Below are positions 18,618 through 29,933 of a DNA stretch of 64,000 bases, piece after piece. The position numbers were made by a program, and so were the translations under genes. Position 1 is the stretch's first letter, and the number at the start of each line of letters is the position of its first letter. The notes under the pieces are model-generated. The model ran no database searches and was not told the origin of the DNA. It saw only the letters and a program-made list of their open reading frames with translations. This DNA is from Marinobacterium nitratireducens (GTDB taxonomy: Bacteria; Pseudomonadota; Gammaproteobacteria; Pseudomonadales; Balneatricaceae): contig NZ_BMLT01000005.1 of NCBI RefSeq assembly GCF_014645375.1, positions 310,001 through 374,000 of the forward strand, given 5' to 3'.

Positions 18618-20150
18618 TCAGTTCCAGGGATCGATGCGCAGCACCAGCTCCGCACGCAGGCCCGGCCGTACCCGGGCGCCGGTGGCAACCGGTACCCGCA
18701 CCTCGCGACAGCCCTGGCCGAGATCCCTGATCTTCAGCAGGCGCGTTGCCACGCCGTGCCCCTGCTCCCTGGCGCTGCCGTAGCGCACCGTGCTGTCCCG
18801 CACCGCAAAGGTATAGCTTTCGCTGAACAGAAAGCCCTCGACGTGCTCGTCGAACCAGAAACGGTTGTCGATCTCGAACTGCGGCACCCTTACCGCCAGA
18901 TCCAGCCCGAACGTCAGGCCGGTGCCGTGCGTGATGGCGGCGCGGGACAGGTAGCCGCTGAACAGGTACACCGCCTTGCCCTCGCCGATGAGTTCATCGT
19001 AGGTCTTGAGAATCGCCGACTCCTGGTCGAAGCGACGCTCGTTCAGCACATAGGTCGCCGCGCCCCTGACCCGTGTCGTGGCGTCGATATAATAGGAGCC
19101 GCGAATTTTGCGCCCCCGGTCTTTATGCTCCTGCACCGCCTTTGGCAGCAGCAGTTCGCGAAATTCCAGCGTTGCGCTGACCCTCAGGTCGCCAAACAGA
19201 AAGCGTTGCAGGTTCTGGTAGCCGGACTCGGAGTTGACGATACCGTAGTGCCCGGAGTGGCTGCGATGGGCCACCGCGCGGGGCGTATTCCGCACCCAGG
19301 CGTTTTCCATCAGCACCAGGCCGTCGCTCAGCGGCCCGGTGGTATGCCGCGCCAGCCCGAAGAATGCCTTGTAGTCGCGGTAATTCGAGCCGATAAAGGA
19401 AAAGAAGCGCTGCGGCGGGAAAGCGCCGCCCAGGTCATTGGCGGGACTGCCTTCGGGCAGTCCGAGGTACTCGCGGATACGGTCGCGGTCGAAGTTGCCC
19501 AGTTGCAGCCGGTCGAAGTCGCCGAGATTCGGGACGTTGATGCCGAAGATGTCGATACCGTTGTGCGGCGTCGCATAGGTAAACACTTTCTCGACCAGAC
19601 TGTCGTTTTGCTTTCCCGGCACCAGTTCGAGCGCAACGTTGTCGGCCGGGTCCGGCGCCCCGGCACGACAGGTCCGCTGCAGGTAGCAGCGGCACACCAG
19701 GCCTCCCATCGAGTGCGCCACCAGGTGCACACGAAACGCCTTCTTCGCCGCGTCGCCGGCACAGACGGCATCGCGTACCCGCAGAATGAAGGCACGCAGA
19801 TCGGCGCCGAACTGCTCCATGCTGCGCCGTCCGCCACTGCCCAGTGACTCGGAGACTTTCTCGTAATAACGGAACACCCAGATCGAGCGCGCCGGCGCGG
19901 TTCCGGGCTCGTATTCGTCGTTGCCCTGACGGTAGGCGTCCTGGTAATGATGATCCTTGATCAGTCGCAGCAACGGTGATTCGAAAATGAACTTGCGCGG
20001 CCGCTTGCTGTAATCCTGCCGCAGCAGGGTGGAACCCAGGTTGAAGCCCATGTAGGGATCGGCTGTGGTGTCTTCCACTTCCTGCATGGTGGCGGCATAG
20101 CCGCGCACATAGATGATGGGATAATGGGGTGCTTCGATACGCTCAGCCAT
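18618..20150 (-). CDS. Alpha/beta-hydrolase, lipase/esterase-like
   Basis: A 510-aa protein with an N-terminal alpha/beta-hydrolase domain: PIIYVRGYAATMQEVE resembles the lipase oxyanion region, and VHLVAHSMGGLVCRCYL holds the nucleophile elbow AHSMGG. The C-terminal ~200 residues are beta-rich and not recognised. The ATG at 20150 has GGAGG seven bases upstream; the frame is open slightly further. No signal peptide is present, so it is cytoplasmic or exported by a non-Sec route. It is the first gene of a two-gene operon with the lysozyme-like protein. The substrate is unknown. Confidence 0.75.
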   Translation of the reverse strand: MAERIEAPHYPIIYVRGYAATMQEVEDTTADPYMGFNLGSTLLRQDYSKRPRKFIFESPLLRLIKDHHYQDAYRQGNDEYEPGTAPARSIWVFRYYEKVSESLGSGGRRSMEQFGADLRAFILRVRDAVCAGDAAKKAFRVHLVAHSMGGLVCRCYLQRTCRAGAPDPADNVALELVPGKQNDSLVEKVFTYATPHNGIDIFGINVPNLGDFDRLQLGNFDRDRIREYLGLPEGSPANDLGGAFPPQRFFSFIGSNYRDYKAFFGLARHTTGPLSDGLVLMENAWVRNTPRAVAHRSHSGHYGIVNSESGYQNLQRFLFGDLRVSATLEFRELLLPKAVQEHKDRGRKIRGSYYIDATTRVRGAATYVLNERRFDQESAILKTYDELIGEGKAVYLFSGYLSRAAITHGTGLTFGLDLAVRVPQFEIDNRFWFDEHVEGFLFSESYTFAVRDSTVRYGSAREQGHGVATRLLKIRDLGQGCREVRVPVATGARVRPGLRAELVLRIDPWN

Positions 20151-20292
20151 GCAAGGGCCTCCGTGCCGATGGAGGTCTTCGCCCGGCACCCCGGACGACA
20201 GCAAGACCAAATAAACGCCGGCGCGCCTTGGCAGCGCGACCGGCGCCCGCTGAGCCTAAGTGTAGACCCGGCGATAAACATTCGTTTGAATT

Positions 20293-22992
<2,700 letters not shown>

Positions 22993-23078
22993 GATTCCCT
23001 CCGTTGCAGCCTGGCGTGGTGGGTTCGACTGGCAGGCTTTCGAAAAGTGACCGCGAATGCGGCGGCCCGTTCAGTCTT

Positions 23079-23489
23079 TCAGGAAGCCTCTGCAGGCCCC
23101 TTGAGTTCGACGGTGTTGCCCTCGGGGTCGCTGATGTAGATGGAGGGGCCCTCACCCTCGGCGCCATAGCGCCGTTCCACAGGCCCGGCCTCGACGCCCC
23201 TGGCCGCCAGGTAACGCCGGATGCCGTCGGCATCGAAAGGATTCAGGCGCAGGCAGAAGTGGTCGAGATTGCGGGCCTCGGGATCCGGCACACCGCCGCC
23301 GGCCCGCCCCAGGGGGCCGTCCAGCGTGACCAGATCGATCAGGCTGCTGCCGGCGCGAAGCTGGTAGAGACCGAGATCTTCCTTCACCCGCTCCAGCGTA
23401 CAGCCGAGAATATCGCGGTAGAAAGCCAGCATCGGCTCGAGACGTTCGACCCTCAGAACCAGGTGGTCGAGCGCGGTGATATGGATCAT
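23079..23489 (-). CDS. VOC family (glyoxalase/bleomycin-resistance fold) protein
   Basis: A 136-aa vicinal-oxygen-chelate protein. It starts ITALDHLVLRVERLEPMLAFYRDILG, with metal-ligand-type His8, and ends with IYISDPEGNTVELKG, the second half of the fold with its Glu ligand. FCLRLN in the middle follows the LDHF pair. Substrate unknown; such short proteins may be lyases, dioxygenases or resistance proteins. It lies 86 bases ahead of acnA on the same strand. Confidence 0.88.
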   Translation of the reverse strand: MIHITALDHLVLRVERLEPMLAFYRDILGCTLERVKEDLGLYQLRAGSSLIDLVTLDGPLGRAGGGVPDPEARNLDHFCLRLNPFDADGIRRYLAARGVEAGPVERRYGAEGEGPSIYISDPEGNTVELKGPAEAS

Positions 23490-23586
23490 GTCGCCTCCAG
23501 TAAACGCGGCGAGCCGGGTCCGAAGTTACCCAAACGCCTGCTCGCTTGAATTGCAATCACTAAAGGATAGCAGCCCGGCGCCGGCT

Positions 23587-24201
23587 TCAGATCAGCAGAC
23601 CGATAGCGATCGACCACATCACCAGGCAGATGAAGCCGTCGAGTACGCGCCAGGCGCGCGGCTCGCGGAGCAACGGCGCCAGCCTCGGGGCGCCGAAGCC
23701 CAGCAGCATGAACCAGCAGCAGGATGCGACCACCGCGCCGGCGCCGAACCAGTAGCGCAGCTGCTCGCCGTGCTGGGTGGCGATGCCACCGACCAGCACC
23801 ACGGTATCGAGATAGGCATGGGGATTGAGCAGGCTCACCGCCAGGGTCGTCAGCAGCGCCGATTTCAGCGACCGGGCGCCACCGCCCCCGCTTTCCATGC
23901 CGACCGGCTTCAGCGCCGAGCGCAGCGCGCGATACCCGTAGCAGAACAGGAACAGCGCACCACCGCCACGGGCGATCTGCATCAGCAGCGGCGAGTCGCT
24001 GATCAGCGCCCCCATGCCCAGCACCCCCAGGCAGATCAGCAGGGCATCGCTGAGACTGCACAGCAGCGCCACCGGCCAGTGATACTGGCGTCGTACCCCC
24101 TGGGCGAGCAGAAAGGCATTCTGCGCGCCGATCGCGATGATCAGGCCGCCCCCGGTCAGGAAGCCCTGCAGCATGACGGTGGATTGAAGTGCGCTGATCA
24201 T
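23587..24201 (-). CDS. argO: LysE/ArgO family basic amino acid exporter
   Basis: This 204-aa membrane protein should export arginine and/or lysine. The first helix GLIIAIGAQNAFLLAQGVRRQYHW is the LysE/ArgO signature, and about six hydrophobic segments follow, including NPHAYLDTVVLVGGIA. I use ATG 24201 with GGGAGA ten bases upstream; a TTG at 24210 is too close to that site. It is divergent from an ArgP-type regulator, the classic argO-argP or lysE-lysG arrangement, so expression is probably induced by basic amino acids. Confidence 0.9.
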   Translation of the reverse strand: MISALQSTVMLQGFLTGGGLIIAIGAQNAFLLAQGVRRQYHWPVALLCSLSDALLICLGVLGMGALISDSPLLMQIARGGGALFLFCYGYRALRSALKPVGMESGGGGARSLKSALLTTLAVSLLNPHAYLDTVVLVGGIATQHGEQLRYWFGAGAVVASCCWFMLLGFGAPRLAPLLREPRAWRVLDGFICLVMWSIAIGLLI

Positions 24202-24296
24202 CTTCGGCAAGTCTCCCTATAGTGGCGGTTGGCGTTTTTGACGACGGCAAGCGAATCGAGGCGGCCATCTTGACCCCGGCGGAACCTAAAGTGAAA

Positions 24297-24320
24297 CTAA
24301 TGATTTTGATAATCCATTAG
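24297..24320. promoter_or_regulatory. Inverted repeat in the argO-argP divergent region
   Basis: CTAATG and CATTAG form a perfect 6-bp inverted repeat with 12 AT-rich bases between them, 12 bases before the argP start. This has the size and position of a LysR-family operator that controls both divergent genes and the regulator itself. Function is inferred from position. Confidence 0.5.
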
Positions 24321-24331
24321 CGAAACTGATC

Positions 24332-25252
24332 ATGCTCGATTATCGTCAAATTCAGGCGCTGGCCGCCGTGATCGAAGAGCAGAGCTTCGAGCGCGCCGCC
24401 ACCAAGCTGCATATCACCCAGTCCGCGGTATCGCAGCGCCTGAAGCAGCTGGAGGAGCGTCTGGGCCAGGCGCTGGTCATTCGCTCCAGCCCGGTCCGCG
24501 CGACGCCCGCCGGACAGCAGCTGCTCAAGCACTATCGTCAGGTCAGCCTGCTGCAAAAGGAGTTGTTGCAGGAAATCTACGATGGTGGCGATGGCGGTTT
24601 CACCCGCCTGGCCATCGGTCTCAACGCCGACAGCCTCAGCACCTGGTTCCTGCCGGCCCTGAACAGCCTGCTGGAGCAGGAGCAGCTGCTGCTGGAGCTC
24701 AAGGTCGACGACCAGGACCAGACCCACCATCTGCTGCGCACCGGCGAGGTCATCGGCTGCATCACGGCGAGCCCCGAGGCGATGCAGGGCTGCAACTGCA
24801 TCCCGCTGGGCGTGATGTCGTACCGCTGCCTGGTCTCGGCCCGCTACATCCGCACCTACCTCGCAGACGGCGTCAGCGCCGAGGCGCTGCGTCAGGCCCC
24901 GGCGGTCGAGTACAACCACAAGGATGCGCTGCACTGCCGCTACCTAGAGCGTTTCTACGGACTTGCACCCGGCGACTTTCCGCGCCACCGGGTGCCCTCG
25001 CCCGAGGCCTTTCTCGATCTGATCGTGCGCGGCTTCGGCGGCGGCATGGTGCCGGACCAGCAGAGCAGACCCTTTATCGAACGTGGACTTGTGGTCGACA
25101 TGGCACCCGGCAACTATCTGGCCGTGCCGCTTTACTGGCACGTCTGGAACCTGAAAACACCGCTGGCACGGCGCCTGACTGACGCCCTGCTGCGGGGCGC
25201 CGAGCAGTTTCTCGAGCCCTTCGCCGCACACCCGGTACTGACGCATCCGTGA
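24332..25252 (+). CDS. argP: LysR family regulator ArgP (IciA)
   Basis: ArgP senses lysine and arginine and activates the exporter argO. The 306-aa protein has the LysR winged helix at the N-terminus: FERAATKLHITQSAVSQRLKQLEERLG aligns well with ArgP/IciA. The effector domain continues with LAIGLNADSLSTWFLPAL, also characteristic of ArgP. It is divergent from the exporter across 130 bases. Confidence 0.93.
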   Translation: MLDYRQIQALAAVIEEQSFERAATKLHITQSAVSQRLKQLEERLGQALVIRSSPVRATPAGQQLLKHYRQVSLLQKELLQEIYDGGDGGFTRLAIGLNADSLSTWFLPALNSLLEQEQLLLELKVDDQDQTHHLLRTGEVIGCITASPEAMQGCNCIPLGVMSYRCLVSARYIRTYLADGVSAEALRQAPAVEYNHKDALHCRYLERFYGLAPGDFPRHRVPSPEAFLDLIVRGFGGGMVPDQQSRPFIERGLVVDMAPGNYLAVPLYWHVWNLKTPLARRLTDALLRGAEQFLEPFAAHPVLTHP

Positions 25253-25293
25253 GCTCGCAGGAGCTCCCTCCGCGAGCGGACCATCACTTTTTT
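25253..25293 (+). terminator. Weak terminator-like hairpin after argP
   Basis: GCTCGC and GCGAGC pair across a 13-base loop right after the stop codon, and a run of six T follows about ten bases later. The distance makes it a poor intrinsic terminator. A second GC-rich hairpin (CTCGCG/GCGAG) follows near 25300. No gene lies between here and 25445. Confidence 0.3.
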
Positions 25294-25444
25294 GCAGGGG
25301 CTCGCGCCGCGAGGCGCGATGATTCGCACCGGCCGGTCAATACGACGCCCGAGTTGACCGGCGTCAGCGCCGCCGCTGTTGCACTGCAACATAATACTGC
25401 TATACCCCTATATTGAAGACGGAACTTAACCACAGAGGTATCCA

Positions 25445-26395
25445 ATGCCCGAGACGCCAACGCCACCGCCGCACGATCAGCTCGAGTTCTTCATCGAACA
25501 GGCACGCAGGGTGCGCCCGATTCGCACTCTGGTCGTGCATCCGGTGGACGCCAACAGTCTCTGCGGCGCACTGGAAGCCGCAGCCCAGGGACTGATCACA
25601 CCGACGCTGGTCGGCCCCGAAGCCCGTATCCGCGCCACCGCCGAGGAGCTGGACCTGAACCTTGACGATACAGAGATCATCGACAGCCCCCACAGCCACG
25701 CGGCCGCCGAAATAGCCTGCGATCGGATACGCAGCGGCAGCGCCGATGCGCTGATGAAGGGCGGGCTCGGCACTTCCGAGCTGCTCGGGGCCGTGCTGCA
25801 CAAGACCCGCGGCATCCGCACGGAACGGCGTTTGAGCCATGTTTTCGTATTCGATATCCCCAGCTATCCGAAGCCGCTGGTGATCACCGATGCGGCGATC
25901 AACGTGACGCCGGATCTGGATATCAAGCGTCATATCGTCCAGAACGCCATCGACTTCTGCCGCGGCCTCGGCATCCAGATGCCAAAGGTGGCGGTGCTCG
26001 CCGCGGTGGAAAAGGTGAAATCGAGCATGCAGAGCACCCTCGATGCCGCGGCGCTGTGCAAAATGGCGGACCGGGGCCAGATCAGCGGTGGCATCGTCGA
26101 CGGCCCCCTGGCCTTCGACAATGCCATCTCCCGCGAGGCGGCGGATGACAAGCACATCACATCGCCGGTGTCGGGCGACGCCGATATCCTGCTGGCGCCT
26201 GACCTCGAAGCCGCCAACATGATCGCCAAGCAGCTGGTTTATCTGGCCAACGCCAAGTCCGCCGGCCTTGCCCTCGGCGCCCGCGTGCCGATCATTCTCA
26301 CCAGCCGTTCCGACAAACTGCTGACCCGGCTGGCATCCTGCGCCCTGGCATCCCACCAGGTGCATCAGCCGCTGACCGCACGGGGTGACGAATGA
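25445..26395 (+). CDS. Phosphate acetyl/butyryltransferase family enzyme
   Basis: The 316-aa protein belongs to the phosphotransacylase family that converts acyl-CoA plus phosphate to acyl-phosphate. It is the short form, with no DRTGG or AAA-like N-terminal region as in long Pta. Recognisable blocks are DALMKGGLGTSELL, VITDAAINVTPDLD and the C-terminal GDADILLAPDLEAANMIAKQL. Its stop overlaps the kinase start (ATGA). The pair should interconvert acyl-CoA and acid with ATP gain. Acetyl versus butyryl or propionyl specificity cannot be told. Confidence 0.9.
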   Translation: MPETPTPPPHDQLEFFIEQARRVRPIRTLVVHPVDANSLCGALEAAAQGLITPTLVGPEARIRATAEELDLNLDDTEIIDSPHSHAAAEIACDRIRSGSADALMKGGLGTSELLGAVLHKTRGIRTERRLSHVFVFDIPSYPKPLVITDAAINVTPDLDIKRHIVQNAIDFCRGLGIQMPKVAVLAAVEKVKSSMQSTLDAAALCKMADRGQISGGIVDGPLAFDNAISREAADDKHITSPVSGDADILLAPDLEAANMIAKQLVYLANAKSAGLALGARVPIILTSRSDKLLTRLASCALASHQVHQPLTARGDE

Positions 26396-27570
26396 AGCTG
26401 GTACTGGCGGTCAACGGCGGTTCATCCAGTCTCAAGTGCGGCCTTTACGAGCCCGTCGACGGCGTGCCGCAGCTGCGCTACCGGCTGCAGCTCAAGGATG
26501 CGCTCGGCGCCGCCCGACTGGAAATACGGCACGGCGACGGCGCCGCGCTCGAGCAGCGGGCGCCCGATTTCAGCCGTATCGAACCGGGACGACGCCTGGT
26601 GGCGGCGCTCAACCTGGTGCTGGACTGGATCGGGTCGGAGCTGTCCCACTGCGAACTGCTCGCGGTCGGCCACCGGGTGGTGCACGGCGGCGCCGAGCTG
26701 GCGCGACCGATGCCGGTCGACGACGACCTGATGGAAAGGCTGCGCGGCTTCAACCCGCTGGCCCCGCTGCACCAGCCGTTCAACCTGGAGCTGATCCAGG
26801 CCTGCCGCCGGCGTCTGCCGGCATTGCTGCAGGTCGCCTGCTTCGACACCATGTTCCACGTCGGCCAGAGCCCACTGGAGCGGCGCTATGCCCTGCCCCG
26901 GCATTTCGCCGACGAGGGCGTGCAGCGCTACGGCTTCCACGGTCTGTCCTACGAATACGTACAGCGCCGGCTGGAACAGCGGAACGAGGGCCGCGGCCGC
27001 TCGCTGCTATGCCACTTCGGCGCCGGCGCCAGCATGTGCGCGGTCCAGGATGGACGCTCGATCGCCTCGAGCATGGGCTTTACCGCCCTCGAAGGCCTGC
27101 CCATGGGCAGTCGTTGCGGCAATATCGACCCCGGTGTTCTGATCTACCTGATGCGCCAGCATGGCCTCGACCCCGACGCTCTGGAGCGCCTGCTGTACAA
27201 GGAAAGCGGCTGGCTCGGCGTCTCCGGCGTCAGCGCCGAAATGCTGGAACTTCACCGGAGCCCGGATCCCCGCGCCGATGAAGCGATCGAGATGTTCGCC
27301 TACCGCGCGGCGCTGGAGGCGGGACGGCTGAGCGCGGCGCTGGAAGGCTGCGACCGGATATTGTTTACCGGCGGAGTCGGTGAGAACGATGCCGATGTAC
27401 GCGCCCGTATGCTCAGGCGGCTGGGCTGGCTTGGTGTACGCCTGGACGAGGACGCCAACGCCCGCGGCGACGAGCTGATCAGTCTGCCTGACAGCCCGGT
27501 ACGGGCGTTCGTCATCCATACCCACGAGGGCGCGATGATCGCGCAGCATGTGCTGGAGCAACTGTTGTAG
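26392..27570 (+). CDS. ackA: Acetate/propionate family kinase
   Basis: The 392-aa kinase transfers phosphate between acyl-phosphate and ADP. The first ASKHA motif VLAVNGGSSSLKCGLYE and the second FHGLSYEYVQRRL are clear, as are MGSRCGNIDPGV and LFTGGVGENDADVR. The ATG overlaps the phosphotransacylase stop. The last codon before the stop is TTG and the stop TAG is part of GTAGGATGGGT, the end of a repeat, so the repeat ends the gene. Confidence 0.93.
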   Translation: MKLVLAVNGGSSSLKCGLYEPVDGVPQLRYRLQLKDALGAARLEIRHGDGAALEQRAPDFSRIEPGRRLVAALNLVLDWIGSELSHCELLAVGHRVVHGGAELARPMPVDDDLMERLRGFNPLAPLHQPFNLELIQACRRRLPALLQVACFDTMFHVGQSPLERRYALPRHFADEGVQRYGFHGLSYEYVQRRLEQRNEGRGRSLLCHFGAGASMCAVQDGRSIASSMGFTALEGLPMGSRCGNIDPGVLIYLMRQHGLDPDALERLLYKESGWLGVSGVSAEMLELHRSPDPRADEAIEMFAYRAALEAGRLSAALEGCDRILFTGGVGENDADVRARMLRRLGWLGVRLDEDANARGDELISLPDSPVRAFVIHTHEGAMIAQHVLEQLL

Positions 27571-27709
27571 GATGGGTGGAGCCGCCAATACCGCGTAGTT
27601 TCAGAAGCGCACGGCACCTTTGGCGGCGAAACCCGTCATGGGCGTCGCAGGCGACCTGGATTGGATCCGTTCGCCCCCCCTGACGGGCGCAGTGACGCCA
27701 GATGGGTTG
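27567..27709. repeat. TAGGATGGGT-type repeat element (family C) at the ackA stop
   Basis: GTAGGATGGGTGGAGCCGCC begins at the last base of the final ackA codon, and the element runs to CAGATGGGTTGCAGG. The left end matches the ends at 14710, 30560, 54550 and 54709 (several inverted). No gene is supported between ackA and rlmB, whose 3' ends face each other. Confidence 0.65.
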
Positions 27710-27762
27710 CAGGATGCCCGAGCGGGGCGCGGCCCACAACTACCCCTGCCAGGAGCCAACCC

Positions 27763-28524
27763 TCATTCGCGGCGAGGCGCCGCTCCTACGCACCGCTGGC
27801 GCACCGCCTCGAACAGGCACACGCCGGTCGCGACCGAGACGTTGAGGCTGCTGACCTCGCCGGCCATCGGGATCTTCACCAACTGGTCGCAGTGCTCGCG
27901 GGTCAGACGCCGCATGCCCTTGCCCTCGGCCCCCATAACCAGCGCCATGGGGCCCTTCAGATCGGCCTCGTACACCAGCTGCTCGGCCTCGCCGGCGGTA
28001 CCGGTGATCCAGATACCGCGCTGCTGCAACGACTGCAGGGTTCGCGCCAGGTTTGTGACCTGGACGTAGGGCACCACTTCCGCAGCGCCGCAGGCGACCT
28101 TGGACACCGTGGCATTGAGCGGCGCCGATTTGTCCTTGGGCGCAATCACCGCCTGCACCCCGGCCGCGTCGGCGGTACGCAGACAGGCGCCGAGATTGTG
28201 CGGGTCGGTGACACCATCGAGCACCAGCAGCAGCGGCTGACCTTCGAGGCTGTCGAGCAGCTGCTCGAGGAAGGATTCGTCGTGCGAGCGCATCGGCTCG
28301 CAGACCACCAGCACGCCCTGATGGACTCCGTCGCCGGCAAGACGCTCCAGCTCCCGCCGGTCGACTTCCTGCGGCCGGATATGCACCTCTGCGGCCAGAG
28401 AGAGCAGCTGCTGCATGCGCTCGTCGCGGCGACCCTTCTGCACCAGCAGACGCTTGATGCGCCGGGCGTCCTTTTTCAGTGCGGTGCGAACCGCATGCTG
28501 ACCGAATAGAATTTCATCCTGCAT
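27763..28524 (-). CDS. rlmB: 23S rRNA (guanosine-2'-O-)-methyltransferase RlmB
   Basis: RlmB methylates the ribose of G2251 in 23S rRNA. The 253-aa SPOUT-class enzyme has an N-terminal substrate-binding region (FGQHAVRTAL), then LVLDGVTDPHNLGACLRTADAAG, and the knot motifs ALVMGAEGKGMRRL and IPMAGEVSSLNVSVATG. The ATG at 28524 has AGGAG upstream and overlaps the end of hemH by 11 bases. Known RlmB proteins end around EAVRQR; here CVGAAPRRE is added, and eight of these residues come from a REP unit. Confidence 0.95.
   Translation of the reverse strand: MQDEILFGQHAVRTALKKDARRIKRLLVQKGRRDERMQQLLSLAAEVHIRPQEVDRRELERLAGDGVHQGVLVVCEPMRSHDESFLEQLLDSLEGQPLLLVLDGVTDPHNLGACLRTADAAGVQAVIAPKDKSAPLNATVSKVACGAAEVVPYVQVTNLARTLQSLQQRGIWITGTAGEAEQLVYEADLKGPMALVMGAEGKGMRRLTREHCDQLVKIPMAGEVSSLNVSVATGVCLFEAVRQRCVGAAPRRE
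27766..27789. repeat. REP-like unit (family A) inside the 3' end of rlmB
   Basis: On the minus strand this is a complete family A REP beginning GTAGGAGCGGCGCC and ending GCCGCGAA. It is read in frame as the last eight codons of rlmB, VGAAPRRE, and the TGA stop follows directly. Confidence 0.85.
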
Positions 28525-29542
28525 CACGCAGCTCCTTGTTGACACCGATCCAGTCGCCCGCCTGCTCTGATACCAGCTGCGCCAGCAGTCCAATAAAGGC
28601 AGGCGCCTCGTTCAGCGCCGCAATATAGCGATATTCACTGCCGCCGGCCCCGAGGAAGATATCCCGGTTCTCGACCGCGATCTCTTCCAGTGTTTCCAGG
28701 CAATCGGCGGTGAAGGCCGGCGAAATGATATCCACCCGTTTGATGCCCTTTGCCGGCAGCGACTCCAGGGTCTTGTCCGTGTAGGGCTGCAGCCAGGCCT
28801 TGGGACCGAAGCGGGACTGGAAGGTCGTCAGGCACTGCTCCGACGACAGGCCGAGCGCCTGCCTGAGCCCCTCGCTGGTTGCCAGGCACTGGTCGCCGTA
28901 GGGGTCGCCGCGATCGACGTACTCCTGAGGAATACCGTGATAGGACAGGATCAGCCGGTCAGCGTCGCCATGCCGGCTGCGATGCTCGCGAACGCTCTGC
29001 GCCAGCGCTTCTATATAGGCGGGGTGGTCGTAAAACTGCTTCACCACGCGGATATCGAGCACTTCCCTGCGCTGCTGCTGAAAACGCGCCAGCACATCGT
29101 AGATCGGCGCCGTGGTGGTGCCCGAATACTGCGGATAGAGCGGAATCACCAGCACCCGGCCGTAGCCGCTGTCAGCCAACTCCCGCAGCCGCGACTCAAG
29201 TCCCGGCGCACCGTAGGTCATGGCGGCGAACACATCGGGACTCCGGTCCGCGAAGCGCTTTTGCAGCTCGCGCCCCAGTGCCGCGACCTGGCCGTTGAGG
29301 ATGCGCCGCATCGGCGAATCCCCATCCCAGATCGACGCATAAAGGCGCGCCACCCGGCGGGGGCGCAGATTGAGAATGATCAGATTGAGCACCGCCAGCC
29401 ACAGCCAGCGTCGCGGTCCACGCCCTTCGACCACCCGCGGATCGGAGAGAAACTGCTTCAGATACCGGCGCACCGCGCCCGGTTCCGGCGCGTCCGGCGT
29501 ACCCAGATTGACCAGGATAATCGCTGTCTTTTGCTGCTTCAT
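28514..29542 (-). CDS. hemH: Ferrochelatase
   Basis: HemH inserts Fe2+ into protoporphyrin IX to make protoheme. The 342-aa protein starts TAIILVNLGTPDAPEP and has the catalytic-His region LSYHGIPQEYVDRGDPYGDQC and the later SPAFTADCLETLEEI. The ATG at 29542 fits the family N-terminus; the open frame continues upstream without sense. It lies 103 bases after soxZ and overlaps rlmB, so it is co-directional with a soxYZ pair, an uncommon combination. Confidence 0.96.
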   Translation of the reverse strand: MKQQKTAIILVNLGTPDAPEPGAVRRYLKQFLSDPRVVEGRGPRRWLWLAVLNLIILNLRPRRVARLYASIWDGDSPMRRILNGQVAALGRELQKRFADRSPDVFAAMTYGAPGLESRLRELADSGYGRVLVIPLYPQYSGTTTAPIYDVLARFQQQRREVLDIRVVKQFYDHPAYIEALAQSVREHRSRHGDADRLILSYHGIPQEYVDRGDPYGDQCLATSEGLRQALGLSSEQCLTTFQSRFGPKAWLQPYTDKTLESLPAKGIKRVDIISPAFTADCLETLEEIAVENRDIFLGAGGSEYRYIAALNEAPAFIGLLAQLVSEQAGDWIGVNKELRDAG

Positions 29543-29645
29543 GCCTGCCCTTGCTGTCTCCGGCCCCTGTCGGCCGGTCCCCTGTTCGAATGGTCTGCCG
29601 GCGCCTGCGACCAGGCTCCGCGCCAAACCCCAACTGCCGGCCCGG

Positions 29646-29933
29646 TCAGAGCCGGTGCAGTTCGCGCCGGTCCCGCCCCTGATTGTCGCGCCAGAGCACT
29701 TCCAGCTGACCGCCCCGGGCGCCGTTGAAGCGAAAGCGCAGGAATGGATCCCGGGACAGTGCGTCCGACAGGTCCGCACTGAAGATACGCTCGCCGTCGT
29801 AACGCACTTCCAGCTGCTGGATGAAATCCGCCTCCCCGGCTCCGGGGCCACAGATGCGACCGGGCACCATCGGATGATTCAGGAACAGCTGCACCGTAAC
29901 GATACCGTTCTCTTCCGACGCCTTGATCTTCAC
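29646..29933 (-). CDS. soxZ: Thiosulfate-oxidation carrier subunit SoxZ
   Basis: SoxZ is the Ig-like partner of SoxY in the periplasmic carrier of the Sox system. The 95-aa protein shows the family blocks VQLFLNHPM, ADFIQQLEVRYDGERIF and SRDPFLRFRFNGARGG. It starts with GTG and overlaps the soxY stop as GTGA. No other sox gene (soxA, X, B, C, D) is in the window. Confidence 0.88.
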   Translation of the reverse strand: MKIKASEENGIVTVQLFLNHPMVPGRICGPGAGEADFIQQLEVRYDGERIFSADLSDALSRDPFLRFRFNGARGGQLEVLWRDNQGRDRRELHRL

